Below are positions 8,189-17,305 of a stretch of 64,000 bases of DNA, piece by piece. Within the stretch, counting starts at the first letter, position 1; the number at the start of each line of letters is the position of its first letter. The DNA is from Nocardiopsis ansamitocini (GTDB lineage: Bacteria; Actinomycetota; Actinomycetes; Streptosporangiales; Streptosporangiaceae), in contig NZ_BSQG01000007.1 of the NCBI RefSeq assembly GCF_030268225.1, forward strand, positions 1 through 64,000, given 5' to 3'. The notes below the pieces were generated by a model. The model was not told where the DNA came from and searched no databases. It saw only the letters and a list, made by a program, of their open reading frames with translations. Both the position numbers and the translations under genes were made by a program.

Positions 8189-9177
8189 TCGACTGCTTTC
8201 TGGGCGGAGTCGGGAGAGACGGTACGGGTACTGGTCCAGGCGGCCGCGCACAACGCCCGCAGAGCGTCCAGCCGCTCTCCCGACCCCTCAAGCTCAAGGT
8301 GCCCGTCGTTCGATTGCGCCTGCCAGGAGCCACAGCGCGCCCGGCCGTGCTCCACGACGGTCGGGGGGTGGCTCTCGTTGATTCCGTCCAGATCGTAGGA
8401 GAGGTAGGAGGGCCGATGCTCGGGTGGCGCCAGCATCAATTCGACGGGAGTGGTCACACCCGACAGCACCAGCAGGCTGTGCGCCCCGCGCCTCGTGGCC
8501 CCTTCGATGTCGGTGTCCAGGCGGTCGCCCACCACCAGAGGGTTGGTTGCTCCGGTGCGGTTCACCCCCTCCTCGTGCAAGGGGCGTTCGGGCTTGCCCG
8601 CCACGATGGGTTCGTGTTTCGTGGCGTAGGCGATCACCCTGGCGAAGGAACCGTTGCCCGGTTGGATTCCACGGCCCAGCGGCGCGGTGGCGTCGCCGTT
8701 GCTCGCCACGAACAGTGCTCCTGCCGCGACGGCCAAGGCCCCCTCCACCACCAGATCCAGCCCCATGCGGGGCGAGTACCCCTGCACCACCGCCACGGGT
8801 TTGTCGTAGACGGTCGTCACCGGCCGCAGCCCTTGCTCGCGTACCGCCTGGCGCAGGCCGGTGTCGCCGACCACCAGTACGGGGGACCCCGGGGCGAAAC
8901 GCTCGGCCACCAGGCGCGCGGCCGCCTGGGCGGCGGTCACCACGTCGGCGGCGTCGGCCTGCACGCCCATCCAGGTCAGACGTTCGGCGATCGAAGCGGG
9001 GGTGCGGGACGCGTTGTTGGTCACGAAAGCCACGCGCATTCCGGCCGCACGTGCAGCGGCCACGGCGTCGGGGGCCGCGGGGATCACATCGGGTCCCAGG
9101 TAGACGACCCCGTCGAGGTCGAACAGGGCCGCGTCATAGACCGAGTGCAATGGTTCGGTGCTGGTCAGGAGTGTCAA
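8173..9177 (-). CDS. HAD superfamily IIA hydrolase (NagD-like)
   Basis: A 334-residue HAD-IIA phosphatase. Motif I is FDLDGVVYLG, motif II VTNNAS, motif III Lys in AGKPERP, and motif IV GDRLDTDIEGA, the usual NagD/PGP order with a C2 cap. Family members dephosphorylate small sugars, glycolate phosphate or nucleotides. A start at ATG 9288 would overlap DUF1015 by 95 bases. A TTG at 9177, 16 bases after that stop and with GAGAG upstream, gives a protein starting shortly before the HAD core, and I prefer it. A ~90-residue C-terminal extension carries an acidic, Trp-containing segment. Confidence 0.82.
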   Translation of the reverse strand: MTLLTSTEPLHSVYDAALFDLDGVVYLGPDVIPAAPDAVAAARAAGMRVAFVTNNASRTPASIAERLTWMGVQADAADVVTAAQAAARLVAERFAPGSPVLVVGDTGLRQAVREQGLRPVTTVYDKPVAVVQGYSPRMGLDLVVEGALAVAAGALFVASNGDATAPLGRGIQPGNGSFARVIAYATKHEPIVAGKPERPLHEEGVNRTGATNPLVVGDRLDTDIEGATRRGAHSLLVLSGVTTPVELMLAPPEHRPSYLSYDLDGINESHPPTVVEHGRARCGSWQAQSNDGHLELEGSGERLDALRALCAAAWTSTRTVSPDSAQKAVDQLGW

Positions 9178-9193
9178 CGGATTCAACTCTCGC

Positions 9194-10516
9194 TCAAGGG
9201 GTGTCAGGCGGGTCCAGGCTGCGCAACACCAATCCGGTGCGCGGTTTGGGGCCGAAGGAGGTGGATTTGCGTGGGGTGAGTTCGCCACCAGCTGTTACCG
9301 CGTAGACGTCATCGACGCTCAACGCAGGCAGGAGTACCGCGGTCCGCTCACCGGGCACGGCGGACCGGGCAGCCTCGGCCGCGTTGTCGTGGACCAGTTC
9401 GGCGTCCTCGTCGCGGACTTTCCACATCGGCAGGAAGATACCGATCAGCGCTGCGGTGGGTAGCGCACGCCATCGGGGAGACCGTTTCGGCAACAGAGCG
9501 GCCAGACGATCACGGTCGATGTCGCGCACCAGATAGCGGTGTCGGGCATCAGCCAGCAGCAGGGCGGGGCCGCGTTCGGCGGCGTCGGCCAATCGGGCAC
9601 TCGCGGCGTCGATGGAGCAACCGCCGAGATCGTCCACCTTGGCTGCTGTCCCGGCTGCCCGTGCGGCGCTCCTGCAGTCCAGGCCGGCGATGACGCGGTG
9701 AATGGCTCCCACGTGCGGAGGCGAGGTGTCGGAGTTCACCAGGAGGGCGAGGCCGTACCCCCATGCCCGCGCTGTGGGGTTTGCGGCGTGCATCTGCTGG
9801 TAGGCGGCGTAACGGTGGTGACCGTCGGCGATCAGTGCGTTGCGCGGTGCCAGGTCTGCGGCGATCTCAAAGAGTTGTGGGGTGTCGGTGATCGCCCACA
9901 GCCGGTGCGTGACACCGTCGTCGGTCGTGGTGTCCACCAGAGGAACTGCGGGCGGTTCGGCTTCGGCTGCCAGCGCTGCGGCGCCGCGTTGGTTTCCGCG
10001 ACCGCCCTGGTAGAGCAGGAAGACCGGCTCAAGGTTGGCGCGGGCCTCGGTCATCAGCAGCGCACGGTCGGCCACCGACTCGGCGAAGACCTCTTCGTGT
10101 GCGCGTACGGACCGTGCCCCCGGGCCGGGCAACCGCAATGCTCCGATCAACCCGCGCTGACGTTCTCCCCCGGGAAGGAGCTGCTCGTACACGTAGAGCG
10201 AGGGGAAGCGGTCGCGGACCAGTGTCCCCGATTCGATCCAGGTGCGCAGGGTGGTCGCAGCCCTGCGGTACCGGTCGGGGCCGGTCAGCCCGGTGAGGGC
10301 GTGTGCAGCCGGTGGGACGGTCAGCCGCACGGCGTTGCGCGGCCCGCCGCGCAGCAGGTGACCGGCAGAGACCGCGTCCACCACGTCGTAGGGCGGGGCC
10401 AGCGCACGGGCCACGTCCAGCTCGGGAGAGTTGATGAGTGCCCGGGCATCGGGGGAGGCATAGCGGATTCCCCGAAAGGGAGCCAGCTCAAGGGGGTCCT
10501 GGACGTCGTCAACCAC
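9194..10516 (-). CDS. DUF1015 family protein
   Basis: A 440-residue DUF1015 protein. It opens with ELAPFRGIRYASP, followed by the ALAPPYDVV segment, the FAESVADRA region and the near-invariant IADGHHRYAAY motif. The family is widespread in bacteria; its activity is not established to my knowledge. The start is uncertain: GTG at 10516 or TTG at 10522, neither with a strong ribosome site. It sits between SCP2 and HAD genes with 16-22-base gaps, so the three are probably one transcript. Confidence 0.85.
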   Translation of the reverse strand: MVDDVQDPLELAPFRGIRYASPDARALINSPELDVARALAPPYDVVDAVSAGHLLRGGPRNAVRLTVPPAAHALTGLTGPDRYRRAATTLRTWIESGTLVRDRFPSLYVYEQLLPGGERQRGLIGALRLPGPGARSVRAHEEVFAESVADRALLMTEARANLEPVFLLYQGGRGNQRGAAALAAEAEPPAVPLVDTTTDDGVTHRLWAITDTPQLFEIAADLAPRNALIADGHHRYAAYQQMHAANPTARAWGYGLALLVNSDTSPPHVGAIHRVIAGLDCRSAARAAGTAAKVDDLGGCSIDAASARLADAAERGPALLLADARHRYLVRDIDRDRLAALLPKRSPRWRALPTAALIGIFLPMWKVRDEDAELVHDNAAEAARSAVPGERTAVLLPALSVDDVYAVTAGGELTPRKSTSFGPKPRTGLVLRSLDPPDTP

Positions 10517-10538
10517 CCGCAAACGATATCGGCCGGTG

Positions 10539-10889
10539 TTACAGCAGTTTGCGCAGCCGCATCATGTCGCCCAGGCTCGCGTCCAGTTTGATCCGACCGC
10601 TGAGCAGCGCCTTGGCGAAATCGAGACGGTCCTCGGCGAGCTCGACGAGGTCGTCGCTGGAAACGGTGATCCGGACCTGGGCCCGTTTTGCCGCTGGATC
10701 GACGGGGCGGTCGGTGATCCCGACCAGTCCTGCCATGTCCAAACGCATATCGAAGACGGTCGCCAGGTCACTGACGGTAACGCTGACCGTGCGGTCCATG
10801 ATGTGCTTGCGTCGGCGGCTCTCGTCCACCTGACTGATCCGGTCCGACACTTTGCCGATTGCGGCGCGGCATTCCTCAACACTGGCCAT
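10539..10889 (-). CDS. SCP2 sterol-binding domain protein
   Basis: A 116-residue protein matching the small SCP2-like fold. The C-terminal FAKALLSGRIKLDASLGDMM is the conserved SCP2 helix and loop that lines a lipid or acyl-CoA pocket. The N-terminus holds VEECRAAIGKVSDRISQVD. A lipid-binding role is inferred from the family; no ligand can be named. It is the first gene of the minus-strand SCP2-DUF1015-HAD set. Confidence 0.8.
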   Translation of the reverse strand: MASVEECRAAIGKVSDRISQVDESRRRKHIMDRTVSVTVSDLATVFDMRLDMAGLVGITDRPVDPAAKRAQVRITVSSDDLVELAEDRLDFAKALLSGRIKLDASLGDMMRLRKLL

Positions 10890-11126
10890 GGCCCCATCAT
10901 GCCCTAAAACGCCACGGGGAAGGCCCCGCCGGCGTGGGCCACCACGCTCACAGCCGCGGCTGCCGCCCGACCGGGCCGTGTCGGCCCGGCCCCGTCAACG
11001 GGCAAGCGGTACACCGCACACCCCTTGAGTTGCCCACTGGGTAACATCGCCGCATCGATACAGGTAGTTTTCTTCAAGGGTCCCGATCCCGCCGATCACA
11101 CCTGTGACCTTCGAGGAGTGCATGAA

Positions 11127-11864
11127 ATGGTCGTCGACGCGGTACGCACGTATCTGGAGGCCGCCAGCGGCTTCACCGAGTTGACGCGCAAACGCGCGGT
11201 CACCGCGGCCAAGACGCTGCTCAAGGAGAGCGACGAGCGTTCTGGTGGTGCGATCACCAAGGCCACCGACACCGCCAAGAACACCATGGACAACGTCGAG
11301 AGCTCGGTGCGCGGAACCCGGGTCGGTCACAGCATCCAGGCGTTGGCCTCCGACCTGATCGAGACCAGCAAGACCAACCGGGCCGCGATCAGCAATCTGG
11401 TCGAGGGCGAGGTCGAACGCCTCCTCGACCGCCTCGACCTGGTGCGTCGGGACGAGCACGACCGGGTGGTGCGCCGCGTCGCCGAACTGGAGCGACGGAT
11501 GGCCTCCCGTACGGCTGCACAGCGGCGCCGTACCACCGCTGTTCCCGAGCACACCGAGCACACGGCTCCTCCCGAGACCACGACAGTGCGCCCCGAACTC
11601 GCGGTCGTCGCCGAGCCGGCAGCGCCCGAGGCGCCCGCGCCAGAGCCCGTGGCCGAGCCGACCCCCGCTCCCGCGCCGCTTCCGGTCGAGGAGTCTGCCC
11701 CGCAGAGCGACCCCGCCCCGCAGAGCGATCCCGCCCCGGAGAAGCCCGCGCCGCGGGCAGCCAAGCCCAAGGCCACGGGTACCCGTGGCCGTGGCGCAGG
11801 CAAGGGCCAGACCAAGCGCACCGGTCCCCGGAAGAACACCGGTGGTTCCTCCAGTGGCAAGTAA
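11127..11864 (+). CDS. phasin-like helical protein with Ala/Pro and basic tail
   Basis: A 245-residue protein in three parts. Residues 1-~130 are amphipathic helices (AVTAAKTLLKESDE, EVERLLDRLDLVRRDEHDRVV) similar to phasins and PhaF-type granule proteins. Residues ~145-215 are Pro/Ala/Glu-rich with two APQSDP copies. The last ~35 are Lys/Arg/Gly-rich and resemble DNA-binding histone H1-like tails. A granule- or nucleoid-associated role is inference. I chose the ATG at 11127 because GAGGAG lies just upstream and the helical domain starts there. Confidence 0.75.
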   Translation: MVVDAVRTYLEAASGFTELTRKRAVTAAKTLLKESDERSGGAITKATDTAKNTMDNVESSVRGTRVGHSIQALASDLIETSKTNRAAISNLVEGEVERLLDRLDLVRRDEHDRVVRRVAELERRMASRTAAQRRRTTAVPEHTEHTAPPETTTVRPELAVVAEPAAPEAPAPEPVAEPTPAPAPLPVEESAPQSDPAPQSDPAPEKPAPRAAKPKATGTRGRGAGKGQTKRTGPRKNTGGSSSGK

Positions 11865-11885
11865 CCGTCGCGCCAGGAACCGCTG

Positions 11886-12101
11886 ATGAGCCAGGACACT
11901 CACGGGGCCGACACGGTGTCCGCCGTTCCCGTGCCGCCCGGTACGGGAGAGGCGGCGCTCGCCGAACGTACGGTGAGGGGAGTGCGCGCCCGGCTGGACA
12001 CCCTCGACGCCCTGCCCACCTTCGAACACGTCGCGGTGTTCGAGGCGGTGCATCGGGAACTGTCGGAGGTTCTGACCGCTCTCGACGCCGCTCGCGGCTG
12101 A
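11886..12101 (+). CDS. small conserved helical protein
   Basis: A 71-residue protein with two predicted helices (AERTVRGVRARLDTLDALP and AVFEAVHRELSEVLTALDA) after a disordered start. Small proteins of this type commonly sit directly before tlyA in actinobacteria. No function is known to me. It has AGGAA upstream of its ATG and lies 21 bases after the phasin-like gene. Confidence 0.7.
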   Translation: MSQDTHGADTVSAVPVPPGTGEAALAERTVRGVRARLDTLDALPTFEHVAVFEAVHRELSEVLTALDAARG

Positions 12102-12180
12102 TCCGGATCGTGGACCCGCGTCGGCGCGCGGGATGATGGGGGCACCTGCAAGCCCACGATCAAGATAGGCATCGCACACC

Positions 12181-12981
12181 ATGGCCAAACGCAGCCGCCT
12201 GGACGCCGAGTTGGTCCGGCGCGGGCACGCCCGCTCACGCGGGCACGCCGCCGAACTGATCGACGCCGGACAGGTCAGGGTGGCCGGAGCAGCCGCCACC
12301 AAGCCGGCAACCCAGGTGGGGACCGACCAGGCCATCGTGGTGACGGCCGCTACCACAGAGCCCGCCTATGTGTCCCGGGGCGCGCACAAACTGATCGGTG
12401 CGCTCGACGCCTTCTCCATCGGCGTCACGGGTCGCCGTTGCCTGGACGCCGGCGCCTCCACCGGGGGATTCACCGACGTGCTGTTGCGGCGCGGTGCTGC
12501 CGGGGTGGTGGCCGTGGACGTGGGGTACGGCCAGCTCGCCTGGTCGCTGCGCAGCGATGACCGGGTCACGGTCCTGGAACGCCAGAACGTTCGCGAGCTC
12601 ACCCCCGAACACGTCGGCGAGCCGTTGCCCGACCTGGTGGTGGGAGACCTCTCCTTCATCTCTCTGAACCTGGTCCTGGCGCCGCTCGCCGAGTGTGCTG
12701 CCGCAGACGCCGACTTCACGATGATGGTCAAGCCGCAGTTCGAGGTCGGCCGGGAGCGGGTGGGCGCCGGTGGCGTGGTGCGCGAGCCCGAACTGCGCGC
12801 CGACGCGGTGCGCGGTGTGGCTGCGCGCGCGCTGGCCGTGGGCCTGGGGGTCGCCGGCGTGGCGGCCAGCCCGTTGCCCGGCCCCTCCGGCAACGTCGAG
12901 TACTTCCTGTGGCTGCGCCGCGACGCCCGTCCCTTGGAGGAGGAGCAGCTGAGCAGGGCGATCGAGGAGGGGCCGCAGTGA
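12181..12981 (+). CDS. tlyA: TlyA family rRNA 2'-O-methyltransferase
   Basis: A 266-residue protein with an N-terminal S4 RNA-binding domain (~1-60, RLDAELVRRGHARSRGHAAELI) and an FtsJ-like SAM methyltransferase domain (CLDAGASTGGFTDVLL, VVGDLSFISL, MMVKPQFEVG). TlyA homologues methylate cytidine 2'-OH in 16S and 23S rRNA; loss gives capreomycin resistance in mycobacteria. Catalytic Lys and Asp/Glu positions are present. It heads the tlyA-nadK-recN group conserved in actinobacteria. Confidence 0.93.
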   Translation: MAKRSRLDAELVRRGHARSRGHAAELIDAGQVRVAGAAATKPATQVGTDQAIVVTAATTEPAYVSRGAHKLIGALDAFSIGVTGRRCLDAGASTGGFTDVLLRRGAAGVVAVDVGYGQLAWSLRSDDRVTVLERQNVRELTPEHVGEPLPDLVVGDLSFISLNLVLAPLAECAAADADFTMMVKPQFEVGRERVGAGGVVREPELRADAVRGVAARALAVGLGVAGVAASPLPGPSGNVEYFLWLRRDARPLEEEQLSRAIEEGPQ

Positions 12982-13133
12982 GCGGTCGCAGCCGAGAAGG
13001 TCAGGACCCTCGGCAAGGGATCGACGGGCTGCTGTGCGCGTGTGCGGACCTGATGCGCCTCCTCGACGAGGAATGCGTCCGGATCGTTGCGTCTTGGACA
13101 CGGCGCACAAAGCCCGTCAGACGCTTCGGGTAG
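12978..13133 (+). CDS. possible small protein between tlyA and nadK
   Basis: A 51-codon frame starting at a GTG that overlaps the tlyA stop (GTGA), with a fairly ordinary composition and a basic end (WTRRTKPVRRFG). The overlap suggests coupling to tlyA, but I recognise no family and the frame may be fortuitous. Confidence 0.3.
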   Translation: MSGRSREGQDPRQGIDGLLCACADLMRLLDEECVRIVASWTRRTKPVRRFG

Positions 13134-13208
13134 CGTGGCCCGGCCGGGGCGGACCCGGCGGGCGGTGCTGTGCGCGGTGGACGGGCATGGCGATGAGGAG
13201 GGCGTTGG

Positions 13209-14198
13209 ATGACCGGCTCCACCAGGGGCGAAGGCGTGGCCGCCGCAACTGCGGAGGGGGCCGGGCGCACTGTGCTCCTTCTGGCGCATACGGGGCGCAC
13301 CGCTGCGATCCGCAGCGCTCAGCTGGTCCATGAGAGCCTCACCCGCGCCGGTATCTCGGTGCGGATGTTCGCTTCCGAGGCCGACGACATCAAACAGACC
13401 GGTGCGCGACTGTACCCGTTGGAGATCGTCCGTTCCGACGATGCCGACGCCGCTGCCGGAGCCGAGTTGATCATGGTGCTGGGCGGGGACGGCACGCTGC
13501 TGCGTGCCGCCGAGATCGCCCGCCCCGCAGGGGTGCCGTTGCTCGGCGTCAATCTTGGCCACGTCGGCTTCCTTGCCGAGGCCGAGCGGGAGAACCTCTC
13601 CGACACCGTGCGCGCGGTGGTCGACCGCGACTACCAGGTCGAGGAACGGATGACGTTGGACATCGCCGTCTACGACCGGGCCGGCGCGGCCTCGACGGTC
13701 CCGGAGCGGACGTGGGCCCTCAACGAGGCCACGGCCGAGAAGGCCAGTGCCCGCAGCATGCTGGAACTGGTTTTGGAGATCGACGGTCGGCCATTGTCCC
13801 GCTGGGGGTGCGACGGGGTGGTCTGTGCCACCCCCACCGGTTCCACGGCGCACGCGTTCTCTGCGGGAGGCCCCATTGTCTGGCCCGACGTGGAGGCCCT
13901 GCTGGTGGTACCGATCAGCGCGCACGCCCTGTTCGCCAGGCCCATGGTGGTGTCCCCCGACGCCGTTGTGGCCCTTGAGGTGCTCCCCGACACCACCGAC
14001 GGGGTGCTCTGGTGCGATGGACGTCGTATGGTCGAATTGCCGGCCGGTGCGCGGATCGAGATTTCGCGTTCGGCCACACCGGTCCGGCTGGCCCGTTTGC
14101 AGCGGGCTCCGTTCACCGATCGGCTGGTGGCCAAGTTCGGCCTTCCCGTGGCCGGATGGCGGGGGCGGGCCGAGCTCGCCGACCCCGACGGAACATGA
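13209..14198 (+). CDS. nadK: NAD kinase
   Basis: A 329-residue NAD+ kinase that makes NADP+ using ATP or polyphosphate. The GGDGT motif is at residues 92-96, followed by NLGHVGFLAE and the second signature CDGVVCATPTGSTAHAFSAGG. Length suits actinobacterial NadK; the ~18-residue N-terminal extension is variable. The ATG follows GGAGGG. It lies between tlyA and recN, as in many actinobacteria. Confidence 0.95.
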   Translation: MTGSTRGEGVAAATAEGAGRTVLLLAHTGRTAAIRSAQLVHESLTRAGISVRMFASEADDIKQTGARLYPLEIVRSDDADAAAGAELIMVLGGDGTLLRAAEIARPAGVPLLGVNLGHVGFLAEAERENLSDTVRAVVDRDYQVEERMTLDIAVYDRAGAASTVPERTWALNEATAEKASARSMLELVLEIDGRPLSRWGCDGVVCATPTGSTAHAFSAGGPIVWPDVEALLVVPISAHALFARPMVVSPDAVVALEVLPDTTDGVLWCDGRRMVELPAGARIEISRSATPVRLARLQRAPFTDRLVAKFGLPVAGWRGRAELADPDGT

Positions 14199-14273
14199 AC
14201 GGGTCCGCACCGTCCGGGGCGGTGCGGACAATGCGCGAAACGTTTTTTCACGGTGGTTTCAGGAGAGGGTCCG

Positions 14274-15971
14274 GTGCTCGAAGAAGTCCGAATTCAAGGA
14301 CTCGGCGTGATCGATGACGCCGTCTTGGAGTTGTCGCCGGGATTCACCGTTGTCACGGGTGAGACCGGCGCCGGCAAGACGATGGTGGTCACCGGTCTCG
14401 GCCTGCTCTTCGGCGGTCGAGCCGATCCCCAGCGGGTCAGACCTGGTGCGGACCGCGCGGCGGTGGAGGGCAGGCTGACGGTCGCTCCTGACGGCAGGGT
14501 GGCCGAGCGGGTCGCCGATGCCGGTGGCGAACTCGACGGTGATGTCCTCATCGTGGCGCGCAGCGTGTCGGCCGAGGGGCGTTCCAGGGGGACCCTCGGG
14601 GGCCGGTCTGTTCCGGTCAGCCTGCTGGCCTACCTCGCGGACGACCTCGTAGCCGTGCACGGTCAGTCCGACCAACAGCGGCTGCTGCGCACCGACCGTC
14701 AGCGCGCCGCGCTCGACCGTTACGCGGGGGAGTCCCTGGCCAAGGTCCTCAGCACCTACAGCGCCGCCTATCGGCGTCATCGTGAGGTCGCGGAGGAACT
14801 CGCCGAGCTGACCACCCAGGCCAGGGAGCGGGCCCAGGAGGCCGACATCCTCCGGTTCGGGGTGGAGGAGGTCACGGCCGCCCAGCCGCGTCAGGGAGAG
14901 GACGTCGAGCTTCTGGCGGAGGAGACCCGCCTGGCCCACGCCGATTCGCTGCGCCTGGCGGCCACCACCGCGCACGAGGCACTGGCCGGTGACCCCGCCG
15001 GCGACATCGAGGTCGACGTCGCCGCCCTGCTCGCCACCGCACGCCAGGCGCTCACCGCGGTCCGTGAACACGACGCCGAGCTCGCGGCGGTCGCCGACCG
15101 GTTGGACGAGGCCAGTTACCTACTCAGCGACGCAGCCACCGAGCTCGCCTCCTACTTCGAGTCGGTCGACGCCGATCCTGCGCGTCTTGCCGCTGTCCAG
15201 GAACGGCGTTCGGTGCTCACCCAGCTGTCGCGTAAGTACGGCGAGACGGTCGACGACGTGCTGGCCTGGGCGGAGAACGCCGTCAAGCGGCTCGCCGACC
15301 TCGACGGCGACGACGAGCACATCGAGGAGCTACGGCGTGAGGAAGACGAGCTGCGCGAACGAATGACCGGACTCGCGGACCAGCTCACCGCGATTCGCAC
15401 CGACGCCGCCGAGCGGTTCGGCGCTGCCGTCACCGAGGAACTCACCGCGCTGGCCATGCCGCATGCGCGGGTCGTCGTCCGGGTGAGCACCGGAGCGGAG
15501 TTCGGCCCGCAGGGCTGCGACGACATCGAACTTCTTCTGGCCGCCCACCCCAGTGCGCCGCCGCTGGCCCTGAACAAAGGGGCCTCCGGCGGTGAGCTGT
15601 CGCGGGTGATGCTGGCCATCGAAGTGGTCTTCGCCGGTGCCGACCCCGTGCCGACCTTCGTCTTCGACGAGGTCGACGCCGGAGTGGGCGGGAAAGCCGC
15701 TGTCGAGATCGGCCGCCGCCTTGCCCGTCTGGCCCGTCGCTCGCAGGTCATCGTGGTGACGCACCTGCCTCAGGTCGCGGCGTTCGCTGACGCGCACCTG
15801 GTGGTGGAGAAGTCCAACGACGGCATCGTCACCGAAAGCGGGGTGACCAGACTGGACCGTTCCGGGCGCGTGCGGGAACTCTCCCGTATGCTGGCGGGAC
15901 TTGAGGACTCCGAGCTTGGCCGCGCCCACGCCGAGGAGCTGTTGACGATCGCGGCCGCTGATCGCGACTAG
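14274..15971 (+). CDS. recN: DNA repair protein RecN
   Basis: A 565-residue SMC-like ATPase for double-strand break repair. Walker A is GETGAGKT at 29-36, the ABC signature SGGELSR is at ~438, and Walker B/D-loop is DEVDAGVGG near 465. The middle third (~150-360) is coiled coil rich in Ala, Glu and Arg. The frame is open to GTG 14253, but GTG 14274 has GGAGAGGG at the right distance and matches the usual RecN start. No clear SOS box is visible immediately upstream. Confidence 0.95.
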   Translation: MLEEVRIQGLGVIDDAVLELSPGFTVVTGETGAGKTMVVTGLGLLFGGRADPQRVRPGADRAAVEGRLTVAPDGRVAERVADAGGELDGDVLIVARSVSAEGRSRGTLGGRSVPVSLLAYLADDLVAVHGQSDQQRLLRTDRQRAALDRYAGESLAKVLSTYSAAYRRHREVAEELAELTTQARERAQEADILRFGVEEVTAAQPRQGEDVELLAEETRLAHADSLRLAATTAHEALAGDPAGDIEVDVAALLATARQALTAVREHDAELAAVADRLDEASYLLSDAATELASYFESVDADPARLAAVQERRSVLTQLSRKYGETVDDVLAWAENAVKRLADLDGDDEHIEELRREEDELRERMTGLADQLTAIRTDAAERFGAAVTEELTALAMPHARVVVRVSTGAEFGPQGCDDIELLLAAHPSAPPLALNKGASGGELSRVMLAIEVVFAGADPVPTFVFDEVDAGVGGKAAVEIGRRLARLARRSQVIVVTHLPQVAAFADAHLVVEKSNDGIVTESGVTRLDRSGRVRELSRMLAGLEDSELGRAHAEELLTIAAADRD

Positions 15972-16099
15972 CGGCCGCCGGATCGGCCGCCGGGAAGGGT
16001 GGCCACGATTCACCCCGTTCCAGATCCGTACCAGCCCCAACACGCCGCCTGTGCACGCATTGTGACCCAAGCGCTGCGCCCTCTGGCAGGATGCAAGCG

Positions 16100-17305
16100 A
16101 TGAAGGTCTCCAGCGTGTTCTCCTCGCGGTTTCCGCGACTCCGTCGAAGCAGGGCCGACGGTGTCCGCGGCGTGACCGCTCCGGTGCGAGCGGACCGCCG
16201 CACCAAGAACCTCACCAAACGCCTCAGACCTGGCGACATCGCCGTCATCGACCACGTCGACATCGACAAGGTGAGTGCCGAAGCCCTGGTCAGTTGCGGG
16301 GTCGCCGCGGTTCTCAACGTTGCGTCCAGCATCAGCGGCCGTTACCCCAATCTCGGCCCCCAGCTCATCCTGCAGGCGGGGATCCCGCTGGTCGACGACG
16401 TCGATCCGGAGGTGTTCTCCCGGATCGAGGAGGGCGAGCGGCTGCGGGTGGAGGACGGGGCCCTGCTGCGCGGCGACGACGTCGTGGCCAAGGGGGTCGA
16501 ACAGGACACGGCCTCCATCGAGGCCGCCATGACCGAGGCGCGTGCCGGGTTGTCGGTGCAGTTGGAGGCGTTCGCCGCCAACACGATGGAGTACCTCAAA
16601 CGTGAGCGCGCGCTGTTGCTGGACGGGGTCGGCGTCCCCGACATCGCCACACGGATCGAGGGCAAACACGTCCTGATCGTGGTCCGCGGTTACCACTACC
16701 GCGAGGACCTCGCCGCGCTGCGCTCCTACATCCGCGAGTACCGGCCGGTCATCATCGGTGTGGACGGCGGTGCCGACGCACTGCTGGAGGCGGGCTACCG
16801 GTCCGACATCATCGTCGGCGATTTCGACTCGGTCTCCGACGAGGCGCTGAACTGCGGTGCCGAACTCGTCGTGCACGCCTACCGGGACGGGCGTGCGCCG
16901 GGGCTGGAACGGGTGGCCGATCTCGGCCACGACGCAGTGGTGTTCCCGGCCACCGGTACCAGCGAGGATGTGGCGATGATGCTCGCCGACGATGCCGGCG
17001 CCGTCCTCATCGTCGCTGTGGGGACGCATGCCACCCTCGAAGAGTTCCTGGACAAGGGGCGTGCCGGCATGGCCAGCACCTTCCTCACCCGGTTGCGCGT
17101 GGGCGGAAAGCTCGTCGACGCCAAGGGCGTCAGTCGTCTCTACCGCAGTCGGATCTCGCCGTGGACGGTGCTGGCCCTCGTCGCGGCATCCTTGCTCACC
17201 ATCGTCGTCGCGGCCTACAGCTCTCCGGCGGGTCAGGTCTACATGACCTTCCTCGCCGCGCGCTGGGACGCTTTCCTCTACTGGTTCACGGGGCTCTTCA
17301 CGTGA
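16100..17305 (+). CDS. steA: SteA-like cytokinesis protein
   Basis: A 401-residue protein like SteA, which with SteB promotes septal peptidoglycan splitting in Corynebacterium. The body (~60-340) includes a thiamin-pyrophosphokinase-like core with GVDGGADALLEAGY and VGDFDSVSD, although it acts as a structural protein in the known case. One transmembrane helix near the C-terminus (WTVLALVAASLLTIVVAAY) leaves the N-terminal part in the cytoplasm. AGG lies nine bases before ATG 16100, so I prefer it over ATG 16091. The stop overlaps the steB start (GTGA). Confidence 0.88.
   Translation: MKVSSVFSSRFPRLRRSRADGVRGVTAPVRADRRTKNLTKRLRPGDIAVIDHVDIDKVSAEALVSCGVAAVLNVASSISGRYPNLGPQLILQAGIPLVDDVDPEVFSRIEEGERLRVEDGALLRGDDVVAKGVEQDTASIEAAMTEARAGLSVQLEAFAANTMEYLKRERALLLDGVGVPDIATRIEGKHVLIVVRGYHYREDLAALRSYIREYRPVIIGVDGGADALLEAGYRSDIIVGDFDSVSDEALNCGAELVVHAYRDGRAPGLERVADLGHDAVVFPATGTSEDVAMMLADDAGAVLIVAVGTHATLEEFLDKGRAGMASTFLTRLRVGGKLVDAKGVSRLYRSRISPWTVLALVAASLLTIVVAAYSSPAGQVYMTFLAARWDAFLYWFTGLFT

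Noticed and set aside
9177-9288. ATG 9288 start for the HAD-IIA gene
   Set aside because: It would overlap DUF1015 by 95 bases and add a segment without HAD homology; TTG 9177 fits the gap and family start.
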